Part shown: positions 37,748 through 48,964 of the stretch, in pieces
How the letters are laid out: every line of letters starts with the position of its first letter
How positions within the stretch are numbered: the stretch's first letter is position 1
Source of the DNA: Stenotrophomonas sp. ATCM1_4
GTDB lineage: Bacteria; Pseudomonadota; Gammaproteobacteria; Xanthomonadales; Xanthomonadaceae
Assembly: GCF_004348115.1 (NCBI RefSeq)
Contig: NZ_QPFB01000001.1
Location: 2,930,028-2,994,027 of the forward strand
DNA: 64,000 nt
Reading direction: 5' to 3'
Translations under genes and position numbers: made by a program
Notes under the pieces: model-generated
What the model was told of the DNA's origin: nothing
Database searches by the model: none
Seen by the model: the letters and a program-made list of their open reading frames with translations, nothing else

Positions 37748-38829
37748 GCCGTTGCTCCTGCGCGCGGGCGACCCAGCCGGCCATCACGGAAATACAGCCA
37801 GAGCGCCAGCGCCAGCAGCGGCACGGTCAGCCACCACATGCCCAGCCCGGCCGGGATGTCGCCCTTGGCCAGCCACTGCCGGCCGAGGATGCTCAGCTGC
37901 ACGCCCACCATGTAGGCCAGGAACGCCATCATGATCCGGCCATAGCGCTGCTGGCGCGGCGCGCTGCGCGCCAGTGGCAGGGTCAGCAGGGCGAAGGCCA
38001 GCGCCAGCAGCGGCGGGGTGATGCGCCAGTGCAGCTGGGCCTTGGCCTCCGGCCGCGGGTCCGCGAGCAGTTGCCCGGTGGTCATCATTTCCGGGTCGTC
38101 CTTGTCGCGCGTCTCGTCGCGGTCGGGCAAGGCGATCTCGTTGCTGGCGTAGCGCATCAGGCGATAGTCCAGTGCCCCGTTCTCCGGGCCCTCGACCCGG
38201 TAGCCGTCCTCCAGGCGCAGGAACCGCTGGCGCTCGCCCTCGAAGAACATCGAGCCCTGCTTGGCCGACACCACGTCGATCCGGCCATCGCGGGTGCGCT
38301 GCATGAAGACCTTGCCCATCCGGGTGCCGTCCTCGTTGAGCGAGGACAGGTAGATGATGCCGCCGCCGGACACCTGGGTGAACTTGCCCGGCTCCAGCCC
38401 GGCCACCACGACGCTGCGGCTGGCGTCCTCGATCATCTGCTCGGAGGTGCGGTCGGCCCAGGGGCCCAGCCACACCGAGCACAGCGCCACCAGTGCCACG
38501 ACCGGCGCCACCAGCAGCAGGATCGGCTTGAGCAGGCGCCGCGGGCCGACGCCCACGCCGGTCAGCACCGCCATTTCCGAGTCGCGGTAGAGCCGGGCGA
38601 TGGCCAGCGCCAGGCCCAGCATCAGGGCCAGCGGCACGATGATCGGCAGGTAGACCACGAACTGCAGGCCCAGCTGGGACAGCAGCAGCCCGGCGGGCAT
38701 GCGCCCGTCGGCGATGCGGCCGAGGATGTCGACCAGCACGCCGCCGACACTCACCACCAGCAGGACGATCAAAGTGGCCAGAAAGCTCTGGAGGAAGTCG
38801 CTCAGCAGGTAGCGGTCAAGCTTCGCCAT
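37744..38829 (-). CDS. lptF: LPS export permease LptF
   Basis: A 361-residue partner of LptG with the same six-helix plus jellyroll layout. The N-terminus (LDRYLLSDFLQSFLATLIVLLVVSVGGVL) and the coupling helix (YRDSEMAVLTGVGVGPRRLLKP) are family marks. A C-terminal pair of helices ends in a basic tail. First gene of a two-gene operon whose promoter faces pepA. Both genes are essential in most Gram-negative bacteria. Confidence 0.95.
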   Translation of the reverse strand: MAKLDRYLLSDFLQSFLATLIVLLVVSVGGVLVDILGRIADGRMPAGLLLSQLGLQFVVYLPIIVPLALMLGLALAIARLYRDSEMAVLTGVGVGPRRLLKPILLLVAPVVALVALCSVWLGPWADRTSEQMIEDASRSVVVAGLEPGKFTQVSGGGIIYLSSLNEDGTRMGKVFMQRTRDGRIDVVSAKQGSMFFEGERQRFLRLEDGYRVEGPENGALDYRLMRYASNEIALPDRDETRDKDDPEMMTTGQLLADPRPEAKAQLHWRITPPLLALAFALLTLPLARSAPRQQRYGRIMMAFLAYMVGVQLSILGRQWLAKGDIPAGLGMWWLTVPLLALALWLYFRDGRLGRPRAGATA

Positions 38830-38933
38830 AGGGTCGGTGGTTTAAACTCTCGGTTTCGTCCGCGGCACGCCGGTCCATGGGACCGTACGTAAACAGCCTG
38901 CGATTGTACGGATTTGGCAACGGAATCTGATCA
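38830..38933. promoter_or_regulatory. Divergent promoter region lptF / pepA with dyads
   Basis: 104 bases hold two perfect dyads: CGGTCC-ATG-GGACCG (38871-38885) and CCGTAC (38883-38888) with GTACGG (38906-38911). A TACAAT on the minus strand (38903-38908) is a possible lptF -10, and GTTTAAAC lies near 38840. The layout would allow a protein at the dyads to act on both genes. The same lptF-pepA divergence is common in proteobacteria. Confidence 0.45.
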
Positions 38934-40406
38934 ATGTCTCTGGAATTCACCCTGAACCACGCCGCCCCGGCCTCCGCCGGCTTCGATTGCATCATCGTCG
39001 GCGCCTTCGCCGACAAGTCGCTGAGCCCGGCCGCCCAGGCCCTGGACGCCGCCAGCGGCGGCCGTCTCACGGCCCTGGTCGAGCGTGGCGATGTCGGCGG
39101 CAAGACCGGCAATACCACCGTGCTGCACGACCTGCCCGGCGTCACCGCGCCGCGCGTGCTGGTGGTCGGGCTGGGCGAACCAGCCAAGTTCGGTGTGCCC
39201 CAGTACATCAAGGCGGTCGGCGACGCCGGCCGCGCCCTGAAGAGCGGCGTCACCCGCAGCGCCCTGTTCACCCTGTCCGAACTGGCCGTAAGCGGCCGTG
39301 ATGCCGCCTGGAACATCCGCCAGGCCGTGATCGCCGCCAACCACGCCAGCTACCGCTACACCGCCACCCTGGGCAAGAAGAAGCCCGACGCCCCGGGCCT
39401 GGAGACGCTGGCCATCCTCGGACAGGACGACACCGCGCTGCTGCAGGGCCAGGCCATCGCCGCCGGCGTGGAGTACGCCCGCGAGCTGGGCAACCTGCCG
39501 CCGAACCTGTGCACCCCGGCCTACCTGGCCGAATCCTCGGTCGCCTTCGCCGCCGGGCACGACGGCGCCGAAGCCGAGATCCTGGACGAGCAGCAGATGG
39601 AAGCGCTGGGCATGGGCTCGCTGCTGGCCGTGGCCCGCGGCTCGGCCAACCGCCCCAGGCTGGTGGTGCTGAAGTGGAACAACGGCGGTGACGCCAAGCC
39701 CTACGTGCTGGTCGGCAAGGGCATCACCTTCGATACCGGCGGCGTCAACCTGAAGACCCAGGGCGGCATCGAGGAGATGAAGTACGACATGTGCGGCGGC
39801 GCCAACGTCATCGGCACCTTCGTGGCCACGGTCAAGGCCAGGCTGCCGCTGAACCTGGTGGTGGTGGTGCCGGCGGTGGAGAACGCCATCGACGGCAATG
39901 CCTACCGCCCGTCCGACGTGATCACCTCGATGTCCGGCAAGACCATCGAAGTGGGCAACACCGACGCCGAAGGCCGCCTGATCCTGTGCGACGCCCTGAC
40001 CTACGCGCAGCGCTTCGAACCGGCCGCGCTGGTCGACGTGGCCACCCTCACCGGTGCCTGCATGGTCGCCCTGGGCCACCAGACCGCCGGCCTGATGAGC
40101 AAGCACGACGACCTGGCCAATGAGCTGGTCGCCGCCGGCGAGCACGTGTTCGACCGCGCCTGGCGCCTGCCGCTGTGGGACGAGTACCAGGGCATGCTGG
40201 ATTCGACCTTCGCCGACGTCTACAACATCGGCGGCCGCTGGGCCGGCGCCATCACCGCCGGCTGCTTCCTGTCGCGCTTCACCGAAGGCCAGCGCTGGGC
40301 GCACCTGGACATCGCCGGCGTGGCCAGCGACGAAGGCAAGCGCGGCATGGCCACCGGCCGTCCGGTGGGCCTGCTGACCCAGTGGCTGCTGGACCGGGTG
40401 GCCTGA
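38934..40406 (+). CDS. pepA: Leucyl aminopeptidase (M17)
   Basis: A 490-residue hexameric cytosolic metallo-aminopeptidase that removes N-terminal Leu and other residues from peptides. The N-terminal macro-like domain runs to about 165. The catalytic domain has [15 protein letters not shown] (metal Lys and Asp), [11 protein letters not shown], and the M17 signature NTDAEGRL at 342-349. In E. coli PepA also binds DNA as a cofactor of XerCD recombination at plasmid cer sites; whether that applies here is unknown. Start ATG at 38934. A ~106-base gap leads to holC. Confidence 0.97.
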   Translation: MSLEFTLNHAAPASAGFDCIIVGAFADKSLSPAAQALDAASGGRLTALVERGDVGGKTGNTTVLHDLPGVTAPRVLVVGLGEPAKFGVPQYIKAVGDAGRALKSGVTRSALFTLSELAVSGRDAAWNIRQAVIAANHASYRYTATLGKKKPDAPGLETLAILGQDDTALLQGQAIAAGVEYARELGNLPPNLCTPAYLAESSVAFAAGHDGAEAEILDEQQMEALGMGSLLAVARGSANRPRLVVLKWNNGGDAKPYVLVGKGITFDTGGVNLKTQGGIEEMKYDMCGGANVIGTFVATVKARLPLNLVVVVPAVENAIDGNAYRPSDVITSMSGKTIEVGNTDAEGRLILCDALTYAQRFEPAALVDVATLTGACMVALGHQTAGLMSKHDDLANELVAAGEHVFDRAWRLPLWDEYQGMLDSTFADVYNIGGRWAGAITAGCFLSRFTEGQRWAHLDIAGVASDEGKRGMATGRPVGLLTQWLLDRVA

Positions 40407-40512
40407 GGCAGGTAACGGGGAGCCGGCAACCGGGCATGCGAATGCCCCGCGCCGGTTCCCCACGCCGCCTTCCGCACCGTCCTTCCCCGTTCCCCTTCCC
40501 CGGTTCCCCGCC

Positions 40513-40941
40513 TTGACCATCCGCGCCGACTTCTACCTGATCGCCAAGCCGCGTTTCCTCGCCGAACCGCTGAAGCTGGTGTGCGAGCTGGCCCGCAAGG
40601 CCAACGACGGCGGGCTGTACACGCTCGTACTGGCGCGCGATGCCGCCCAGGCCGAGGAACTGGACGAGCTGCTGTGGTCGTTCGACCCGGATGCCTACAT
40701 CCCGCACCAGATCGTGGGCGAGGACGTGGACGAGGAGGAAGCCATCGTGCTGATCGCCGTGCCCGGTGCCGATGCGCCGGAACGCCCGCTGGTGATCAAC
40801 CTGCGCGACGAACCCTGGCTGGGCGCCTGCGAGCGCGTGCTGGAAGTGGTGCCGGCCGACCCGGAAGCCCGCGAACCGCTGCGCGAGCGCTGGCGCCAGT
40901 ACAAGGCCGCCGGCTACGCGCTCAACAAACACGACATGTAA
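40513..40941 (+). CDS. holC: DNA polymerase III chi subunit
   Basis: A 142-residue clamp-loader accessory protein that links the polymerase to SSB. The N-terminus (RADFYLIAKPRFLAEPLKLVCELARKA) and the block WSFDPDAYIPHQIVGED match HolC. The pepA-holC-valS order is the standard one in gammaproteobacteria. The only start that fits the family is TTG at 40513; no in-frame ATG lies nearby upstream. There is no clear Shine-Dalgarno either. It ends 9 bases before yqaE. Confidence 0.92.
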   Translation: MTIRADFYLIAKPRFLAEPLKLVCELARKANDGGLYTLVLARDAAQAEELDELLWSFDPDAYIPHQIVGEDVDEEEAIVLIAVPGADAPERPLVINLRDEPWLGACERVLEVVPADPEAREPLRERWRQYKAAGYALNKHDM

Positions 40942-40950
40942 GGAACGACC

Positions 40951-41142
40951 ATGCGCCTGCTCATCGCCATCCTCCTGCCCTGGCTGGCCTTCTTTACCAT
41001 CGGTCGTCCCATTTCCGGCATTGTCTGTCTGATCCTGCAGATCACCTTGATCGGCTGGCTGCCCGGCGCCATCTGGGCTGCATACGCGGTCAGCCAGTAC
41101 CACACCGACCAGAAGATCAAGCGCGCGCTCGGCGCCCGCTGA
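40951..41142 (+). CDS. yqaE: YqaE/Pmp3 family small membrane protein
   Basis: A 63-residue proteolipid-like protein with two membrane helices (about 3-22 and 26-48), joined by the short RPISG turn and ending in a polar tail (HTDQKIKRALGAR). Pmp3/YqaE proteins are linked with membrane potential and stress tolerance, but the bacterial role is unclear. It lies between holC and valS with short gaps (9 and 33 bases) and an AAGGAACG Shine-Dalgarno, so it is probably cotranscribed. Confidence 0.88.
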   Translation: MRLLIAILLPWLAFFTIGRPISGIVCLILQITLIGWLPGAIWAAYAVSQYHTDQKIKRALGAR

Positions 41143-41175
41143 TCCCCTTTTCACGCTTCGACCCGGTTTCCCCGC

Positions 41176-44001
<2,826 letters not shown>

Positions 44002-44023
44002 GCGCCTGCGATACGTTGGACAT

Positions 44024-44051
44024 GAAAACGCCGCCTCCGGGCGGCGTTTTC
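44024..44051. terminator. Bidirectional terminator valS / HAD gene
   Basis: GAAAACGCCGCC (44024-44035), loop TCCG, GGCGGCGTTTTC (44040-44051): 12 perfect pairs with A/T ends on both sides. It lies between the convergent valS and HAD genes, and T-runs are within the stem on either strand. Confidence 0.9.
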
Positions 44052-44074
44052 ATTTCACTGCAAGCGCGGCGGCA

Positions 44075-44698
44075 TCACGCCACCGGCACCGCGAGCGCAG
44101 CGTGCCACTGCTGCAGCAGCTCGGCGCAATCGCGCACCTGCCAGTGCGCCATGCCCGGCCACGGGTCACCGGGCTGGTTGACCAGCACGCCCGGCACGCC
44201 CGCAGCCTGCGCGGTGGCCAGGTCGTAGTAGTGGTCACCGACCATCCGCATCGCTGCCGGTGCCACCGCCCAGCGTTGCGCGAAGTACTGCAGGCCGGCC
44301 GGGGACGGCTTGGGCGTGACCTCGTCACGCCCCAGGATATCTTCCGGCGCGAAACAATCGACCACGCCGATCGCCGCCAGGGTCACCTGTGCCAACGCGC
44401 GCGCATTGCGGGTCAGGATGCCCAGCCGGCAGCCCTCGGCGTGCAGGGTCCGCACCAGGTCCACCGCGCCCGGCGCGGGCGTGGCGGCAACCGCCAATGC
44501 ATGCTCGTGCTCCATCAGCCAGGCATGGCCTTCGGCGGCACGCGGCGGCGGCAACGCCGCCAGGTGCTGCAGGATGTCGGCCTCGGCCGGGATATCCAGC
44601 GCGCGCCGGATCAGCGCGAAATCATGCACCGGCTCGGTGAGGGTCCCGTCCATGTCGAACACCCAGTGACGCGACTGGGCCAGCGCCTGCGCTGCCAT
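44075..44698 (-). CDS. HAD family phosphatase (phosphoglycolate phosphatase-like)
   Basis: A 207-residue HAD hydrolase. Motif I is FDMDGTLTEP, with the nucleophile Asp and acid Asp; motif II is LTRNA in LGILTRNARAL; motif III Lys is in DEVTPKPSP; motif IV is MVGDHYYD. A helical cap lies between residues 20 and 85. It resembles Gph, but the DHYYD tail and the substrate are not diagnostic. The ATG at 44698 lies 14 bases after the preceding lipoprotein gene, so the two are probably cotranscribed. Confidence 0.88.
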   Translation of the reverse strand: MAAQALAQSRHWVFDMDGTLTEPVHDFALIRRALDIPAEADILQHLAALPPPRAAEGHAWLMEHEHALAVAATPAPGAVDLVRTLHAEGCRLGILTRNARALAQVTLAAIGVVDCFAPEDILGRDEVTPKPSPAGLQYFAQRWAVAPAAMRMVGDHYYDLATAQAAGVPGVLVNQPGDPWPGMAHWQVRDCAELLQQWHAALAVPVA

Positions 44699-44712
44699 GC
44701 CCTGCCCCACGC

Positions 44713-45447
44713 TCAATCCCAGTTCGGCATCTGGCTGCCATCCAGGCCGCCGACCTCGAAGACCGCCTTGCGGGTGCCGCCGGCCTTCACCGGGAAGTCG
44801 ATCTCGACCACCTTGGCCTTGCGCAACTGGCGCCACAGGCCACGGTTGTCATTGATGAACATGGCGATGGCTTCATCGGTATCCGGGCGGTTCGCGGCCA
44901 TGCTGCGCGGCGCGGCACCGTCCACGCTCACCGTGACCTGGCAGCTGCGGTAGCAGGCGCGCGCGAAGTCGCTGGCCTGCAGCACCAGATAGGCGTGCCG
45001 CTTCCATTCCGGGTGGTCGCGGAACACCAGCTGCACCGGCTTGGTCCCCGTGCCATCCACGTCGACGCGGTCCTTGCTGTAGATCGCCGCCGAACGCTGG
45101 GTGCCCCCCTTCACCGCCACCTGGTTGTAGTTCCACAGGCCCTGCATGCGGCGCAGTTCGCGTGCTGCGTCGGCCTTCTCCCTCACCTCGGCCAAGCCCG
45201 GCTCGATGCGTTTGGCCGCCTCCGAATCGGGGAACTGGTCCAGCAGCGCGGCACCGTGGATCTTCGCCTTCTCCCAGTCGGTGCCGGTCACCGCTGCGTC
45301 GTACAGCTTTGCAATGCCCTCGGCGTCGGCCTCGCGCTTGGCGCGCTCCTGCGCGGCGGCGGCTTCCTGTTGCTGGCGCTCGGCTTCCGGGTCGCGACAG
45401 CCGGCCAGTGCAACGACGCACAGCACGCCAAGGATCAAGGGTTTCAT
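44713..45447 (-). CDS. Uncharacterised lipoprotein
   Basis: A 244-residue protein with a lipoprotein signal (LCVVALAGC, Cys17), then a charged Gln/Ala/Glu-rich coiled stretch (about 20-45) and a globular domain. The helical segment 45-105 (KLYDAAVTGTDWEKAKIHGAALLDQFP) resembles a TPR-like pair. The C-terminal half (GLWNYNQVAVKGGTQRSAAIYS ... AYLVLQASDFARACYRSCQ) looks like a small beta domain with two close Cys. I do not recognise a named family. It precedes the HAD gene on the same strand. Confidence 0.82.
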   Translation of the reverse strand: MKPLILGVLCVVALAGCRDPEAERQQQEAAAAQERAKREADAEGIAKLYDAAVTGTDWEKAKIHGAALLDQFPDSEAAKRIEPGLAEVREKADAARELRRMQGLWNYNQVAVKGGTQRSAAIYSKDRVDVDGTGTKPVQLVFRDHPEWKRHAYLVLQASDFARACYRSCQVTVSVDGAAPRSMAANRPDTDEAIAMFINDNRGLWRQLRKAKVVEIDFPVKAGGTRKAVFEVGGLDGSQMPNWD

Positions 45448-45560
45448 CAGGCAGCTCCAGGGAAACAGGGCGCGGCACCTGGCCGCGCGACGCCGCCCAC
45501 TTTAAACATCCACGCCAGTGATTGCTCGCCCTGCGCCCTGCCCGCTGCACATGCGTGGGC

Positions 45561-46670
45561 TCACTCGGCCGGCAGGGGCAGCGCGGCTTCCCCGCGCCAC
45601 CAGTGCGTGGACGGGGCCGGTGCCCCCAGGTCCAGGCGCTCGCCCATCCGCGGTGCGGTCAGGGCCACGCCCTGCTGCTGCGCCAGCGCGGTGATGCGCT
45701 CGAACGGCTCGGTCCACGGATGCAACGCGAGGTCGAAGGTGCCGTTGTGGATGGGCATCAGCACCTTGCCACGCACATCCAGGTGCGCCTGCAGGCTCTG
45801 CTCGGGCTGCATGTGCACGTCGGGCCAGTCCGCGTCGTAGGCACCGGTCTCGACCATGGCCAGGTCGAACGGCCCATACCGTTCACCAATGCGGGCGAAG
45901 CCATCGAAGTAGCCACTGTCGCCGCTGAAGAACAGGCGCAGCCGGCCGCTGTCGATCACCCACGATGCCCACAGCGTGCGGTTGCCATCGGAGAGCCCGC
46001 GCCCGGAGAAGTGCTGCGCCGGGGTGGCGACGATCTTCAGCCCCTCCACCCGCGTCTCCTGCCACCAGTCCAGCTGCGTCACCTGCGAGGCCGGCACGCC
46101 CCAGCCGATCAGCCGGTCGCCCACGCCCAGCGGCGTCACGAAATGGCGCACCTTCGGTGCCAGCGCCAACACCGCGGCATGGTCGAGGTGGTCGTAGTGG
46201 TCGTGGGAGATGATCACGCCGGTGATCGGCGGCAGCGCCTCGATCGACAACGGCGGCGCGTGGAAGCGCTTGGGGCCCATGAACGACATCGGCGAGGCCC
46301 GTTCGGAGAACACCGGGTCGGTCAGCCAGAAGTGGCCGTCCAGCTTGAGCAGCATGGTCGAGTGCCCAAGCCGCCACAGGCTGTCATCAGGCGCGTCCAG
46401 CAGCGCCTGGCGGGTCAGCGCCTGCACCGGGATCGGGGCCTGCGGCGTGGCATCGGCCGGCTTGTCGAACAGGAACCGCCACAGCACGCCGAGCGTGCGG
46501 GCCGCGCCCAGCGAGGTCTTCTTCGCCGCCGCGTTGTGGAAGCGGCCATCGCCGTATTGCGGCGACTGGTCATAGGAAGCGGCCGGGTGCGCGCCGCAGG
46601 TCAACAGGCCAATGGACATGGCAGTCAGTACCGTGATCAGGAGGAGGAAACGGGGCAGGCGACGCTTCAT
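45561..46670 (-). CDS. RomA-like metallo-beta-lactamase-fold hydrolase
   Basis: A 369-residue MBL-fold protein. An N-terminal signal or membrane helix (PRFLLLITVLTAMSIGLLTC) ends in a possible lipobox-like TC. The fold has the first strand LWRLGHSTMLLKLDGHFWLTDPVF, the metal motif SHDHYDH (HxHxDH), the later His in ATPAQHFSGRG, the Asp in FFSGDSGY and the final His in MPIHNGTFDLALHPW. This is the RomA/NAPE-PLD-like group. RomA-type genes are often beside efflux regulators, as with the divergent TetR here. Substrate unknown; start 46670 chosen for the signal helix. Confidence 0.88.
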   Translation of the reverse strand: MKRRLPRFLLLITVLTAMSIGLLTCGAHPAASYDQSPQYGDGRFHNAAAKKTSLGAARTLGVLWRFLFDKPADATPQAPIPVQALTRQALLDAPDDSLWRLGHSTMLLKLDGHFWLTDPVFSERASPMSFMGPKRFHAPPLSIEALPPITGVIISHDHYDHLDHAAVLALAPKVRHFVTPLGVGDRLIGWGVPASQVTQLDWWQETRVEGLKIVATPAQHFSGRGLSDGNRTLWASWVIDSGRLRLFFSGDSGYFDGFARIGERYGPFDLAMVETGAYDADWPDVHMQPEQSLQAHLDVRGKVLMPIHNGTFDLALHPWTEPFERITALAQQQGVALTAPRMGERLDLGAPAPSTHWWRGEAALPLPAE

Positions 46671-46685
46671 CGGGGCTTGCCATGG

Positions 46686-46743
46686 AAAGTACACCGGCGA
46701 GTCTACTTCCAATTTCCAGAAAGTAAACTGAACGGTGTAAAAT
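46686..46743. promoter_or_regulatory. Operator region between romA-like and tetR genes
   Basis: AGTCTACTT (46700-46708) and AAGTAAACT (46721-46729) form a dyad with one mismatch. A third related AAAGTACAC lies at 46686-46694. TAAAAT preceded by TG (46736-46743) is a likely -10 for the tetR gene, and its start would then be almost at the start codon. The repeated ARAGTANAC element is the natural candidate for the TetR site. Confidence 0.55.
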
Positions 46744-46750
46744 CGACGGC

Positions 46751-47377
46751 ATGACCACCAGCAACCGCCCTCCCCGGCTCACCGACCGCAAGCGCGCCGC
46801 CATCCTGCAGGCGGCCGTGGCCGAGTTCCGCGCGTTCGGGTTCGCCGGCACCAGCATGGATCGCATCGCCGCGACCGCCGATGTCTCCAAGCGCACGGTC
46901 TACAACCACTTCAGCAGCAAGGACGAGTTGTTCGTCGCGATCCTGTTGCAGCTGTGGGAGGCCAGCCGCGCGCTTGAAGGGGTGGCGTACGACCCGGTCC
47001 GCCCGCTGCGCGACCAGTTGCTGGCATTCCTGGCGCAGAAGCTGCGCCTGCTGGCCGACCCGGGGTTCATCGACCTCTCGCGCGTGGCCATCGCCGAACT
47101 GGTGCACGCGCCGGAACGCGCACGCGTGGTGATGGACAAGCTCGCCGAGAAGGAGGAAGGCATGACCACCTGGATGCGCGCCGCACAGGCCGATGGCCGG
47201 CTGCGCGCGGACATCGCGCCCGCCGAGGCGGCCCACCAGTTGCAGGGCATGGTCAAGGCCTTCGCGTTCTGGCCGCAGATCACGCTGGGCCAGCCGCCCC
47301 TGGACCCGGCCGCGCAGCAGCGCCTGATGGAAGACTGCGTGGACATGTTCCTGGCGCTGCGTGCGCTCAAGCCCTGA
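46751..47377 (+). CDS. TetR family regulator, divergent from the romA-like gene
   Basis: A 208-residue repressor. The HTH is in the first 60 residues (FAGTSMDRIAATADVSKRTVYNHFSSKDELF), and the ligand domain ends in an AefR-like C-terminal region (LVHAPERARVVMD ... QLQGMVKAFAFWPQ). It probably represses itself and the divergent MBL-fold gene through the repeats at 46686-46729. The inducer is unknown. No Shine-Dalgarno is visible, which fits the possible leaderless mRNA suggested by the -10 position. Confidence 0.9.
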   Translation: MTTSNRPPRLTDRKRAAILQAAVAEFRAFGFAGTSMDRIAATADVSKRTVYNHFSSKDELFVAILLQLWEASRALEGVAYDPVRPLRDQLLAFLAQKLRLLADPGFIDLSRVAIAELVHAPERARVVMDKLAEKEEGMTTWMRAAQADGRLRADIAPAEAAHQLQGMVKAFAFWPQITLGQPPLDPAAQQRLMEDCVDMFLALRALKP

Positions 47378-47539
47378 GTGCGGCCCGGGCCGGTATCGGT
47401 CACCAGCGGCCACAGTCCTGGCCCGGCTTCACGGCGGCCGACCTGACTACACGTGTCGTTACGTTTGACACTGCGACGGCAGCATCGCCATTCGTACACT
47501 CCGCGAACACGCCCGCCGGGCCCTACGCGGACACGCATC

Positions 47540-48862
47540 GTGCGCACCTGCCTGAAATGGTCTTCGCTGTTGTTGTCCGCATTTCCGCTCGCCGCCCTGG
47601 CCAGCGATCAATGGATCCTGGCCACCGATCTATGGGGCAACAGCGCCAGGCAGACGTTGAATCTGGACGTCCAGGGCTCGCGTGTCAGCGGAACGCTGGG
47701 CGGCGACCCGATCAAAGGCACGTTGAACGGCGCGCAGCTGAAGTTCACCGCCACCGGCAGCGACGGCCAGGTTTACCACTACGATGGCCAGATCGATGGC
47801 AACCGCATGCGGGGCCGCAGCGACGAGCCGGACACCAACAATCGCAATGCCCGTGCAGCGCATGATTTCAGCGCATGGCGGGTGCCGTCACGACCAGGGG
47901 ATATCCCGCGTCTGCACGACTTCACGCCGAGCGACTACGCCAATACCTTCAGCGCAGAGCGCGCCCCGGCGCTGGTGATCTGGCCCGGTGATTCCGTGCA
48001 GACCAGGACCCTGGATTCCGGCGGTGTCGACGAGCACGGCGTCACCCGCGCCTTGTTCGGCAACCCACAGGTCGGGCCGTTCTTCGTCGCCGGTGCCGAG
48101 CCTGGCGACACGCTGGCAATCACCATCCGTTCGCTGAAACTCAACCGCGATTACGCCGACAGCCTCGACGGCATCGTCGGCCGCCTGAAGACCCCGCGCA
48201 TCGCCACCGAAACGGCGACGTTGGGAAAGCCGGTGCGCTGGGAACTGGACCGCGTACGTGGCACGGCTCGCCCACAGGGCGCCAATGGCGCATTGGAACA
48301 CTTCCAGATCCCGGTCAAACCGATGCTCGGCGGCCTCGCCGTCGCCCCGGGCTTCGGTTACCCCGCGTTCTCCACCGGCGACGCCGGCGATTTCGGCGGC
48401 AACATGGATTTCAATGCTGTGGTCGAAGGCAACACCGTCTACCTTCAGGTCCAGCAACCCGGCGCGTTGCTGTATGTCGGCGATGGCCACGCCCTGCAGG
48501 GCGATGGCGAGACCAGCCAATGGGCGCTGGAGACATCACTGGACGTGGTACTGAAAGTGGAACTGATCAAGAAACAGTCCATCGCCACGCCACGCGTTGA
48601 ATCACCGACGCAGATCATGACCCTGGGGCAGGCAGGCTCCAGCGACGATGCGCTGCGGCTGGCGACGTCGGGGATGTTGCAGTGGTTGCGCCAGTCCCAT
48701 GGACTGGATATGTCGCAGGCCACCCAGGTACTCGGCGTGGCAGTGCAGTACAGCGTGGTCAATCTTGCCGGCCGCAGTGTGGGTGTGGCCGCGAAGATCG
48801 ACAAGTCGGTGTTGAAAGGCTTGCCGGGGGCCACGCTGAAGACTCCCACCCCAACGCCGTGA
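47540..48862 (+). CDS. Exported acetamidase/formamidase-family protein
   Basis: A 440-residue protein. The start is uncertain: GTG at 47540 gives a clean signal peptide (CLKWSSLLLSAFPLAALA|SDQW), while GTG at 47453 would add 29 basic residues. A TTGACA box at 47465-47470 favours the shorter one. An ~80-residue beta-rich N-terminal domain (GQVYHYDGQIDGNRMRGRSD) precedes the FmdA_AmdA domain, marked by LFGNPQVGPFFVAGAEPGD, GDAGDFGGNMD and GDGHALQGDGE. The family hydrolyses small amides; export from the cytoplasm is unusual. Substrate unknown. Confidence 0.85.
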   Translation: MRTCLKWSSLLLSAFPLAALASDQWILATDLWGNSARQTLNLDVQGSRVSGTLGGDPIKGTLNGAQLKFTATGSDGQVYHYDGQIDGNRMRGRSDEPDTNNRNARAAHDFSAWRVPSRPGDIPRLHDFTPSDYANTFSAERAPALVIWPGDSVQTRTLDSGGVDEHGVTRALFGNPQVGPFFVAGAEPGDTLAITIRSLKLNRDYADSLDGIVGRLKTPRIATETATLGKPVRWELDRVRGTARPQGANGALEHFQIPVKPMLGGLAVAPGFGYPAFSTGDAGDFGGNMDFNAVVEGNTVYLQVQQPGALLYVGDGHALQGDGETSQWALETSLDVVLKVELIKKQSIATPRVESPTQIMTLGQAGSSDDALRLATSGMLQWLRQSHGLDMSQATQVLGVAVQYSVVNLAGRSVGVAAKIDKSVLKGLPGATLKTPTPTP

Positions 48863-48914
48863 TCGATGTTGGAGGCGGGCATGCACAGCCCGCAAGCCAA
48901 CAGCGGCACAAGAA

Positions 48915-48942
48915 CAAACGGCGAGCCGAAGCTCGCCGTTTG
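48915..48942. terminator. Bidirectional terminator amidase / M1 peptidase
   Basis: CAAACGGCGAGC (48915-48926), loop CGAA, GCTCGCCGTTTG (48931-48942). A perfect 12-base stem lies between two convergent genes. Confidence 0.85.
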
Positions 48943-48964
48943 CCTTGAAACCTGCCGAGGCCGA

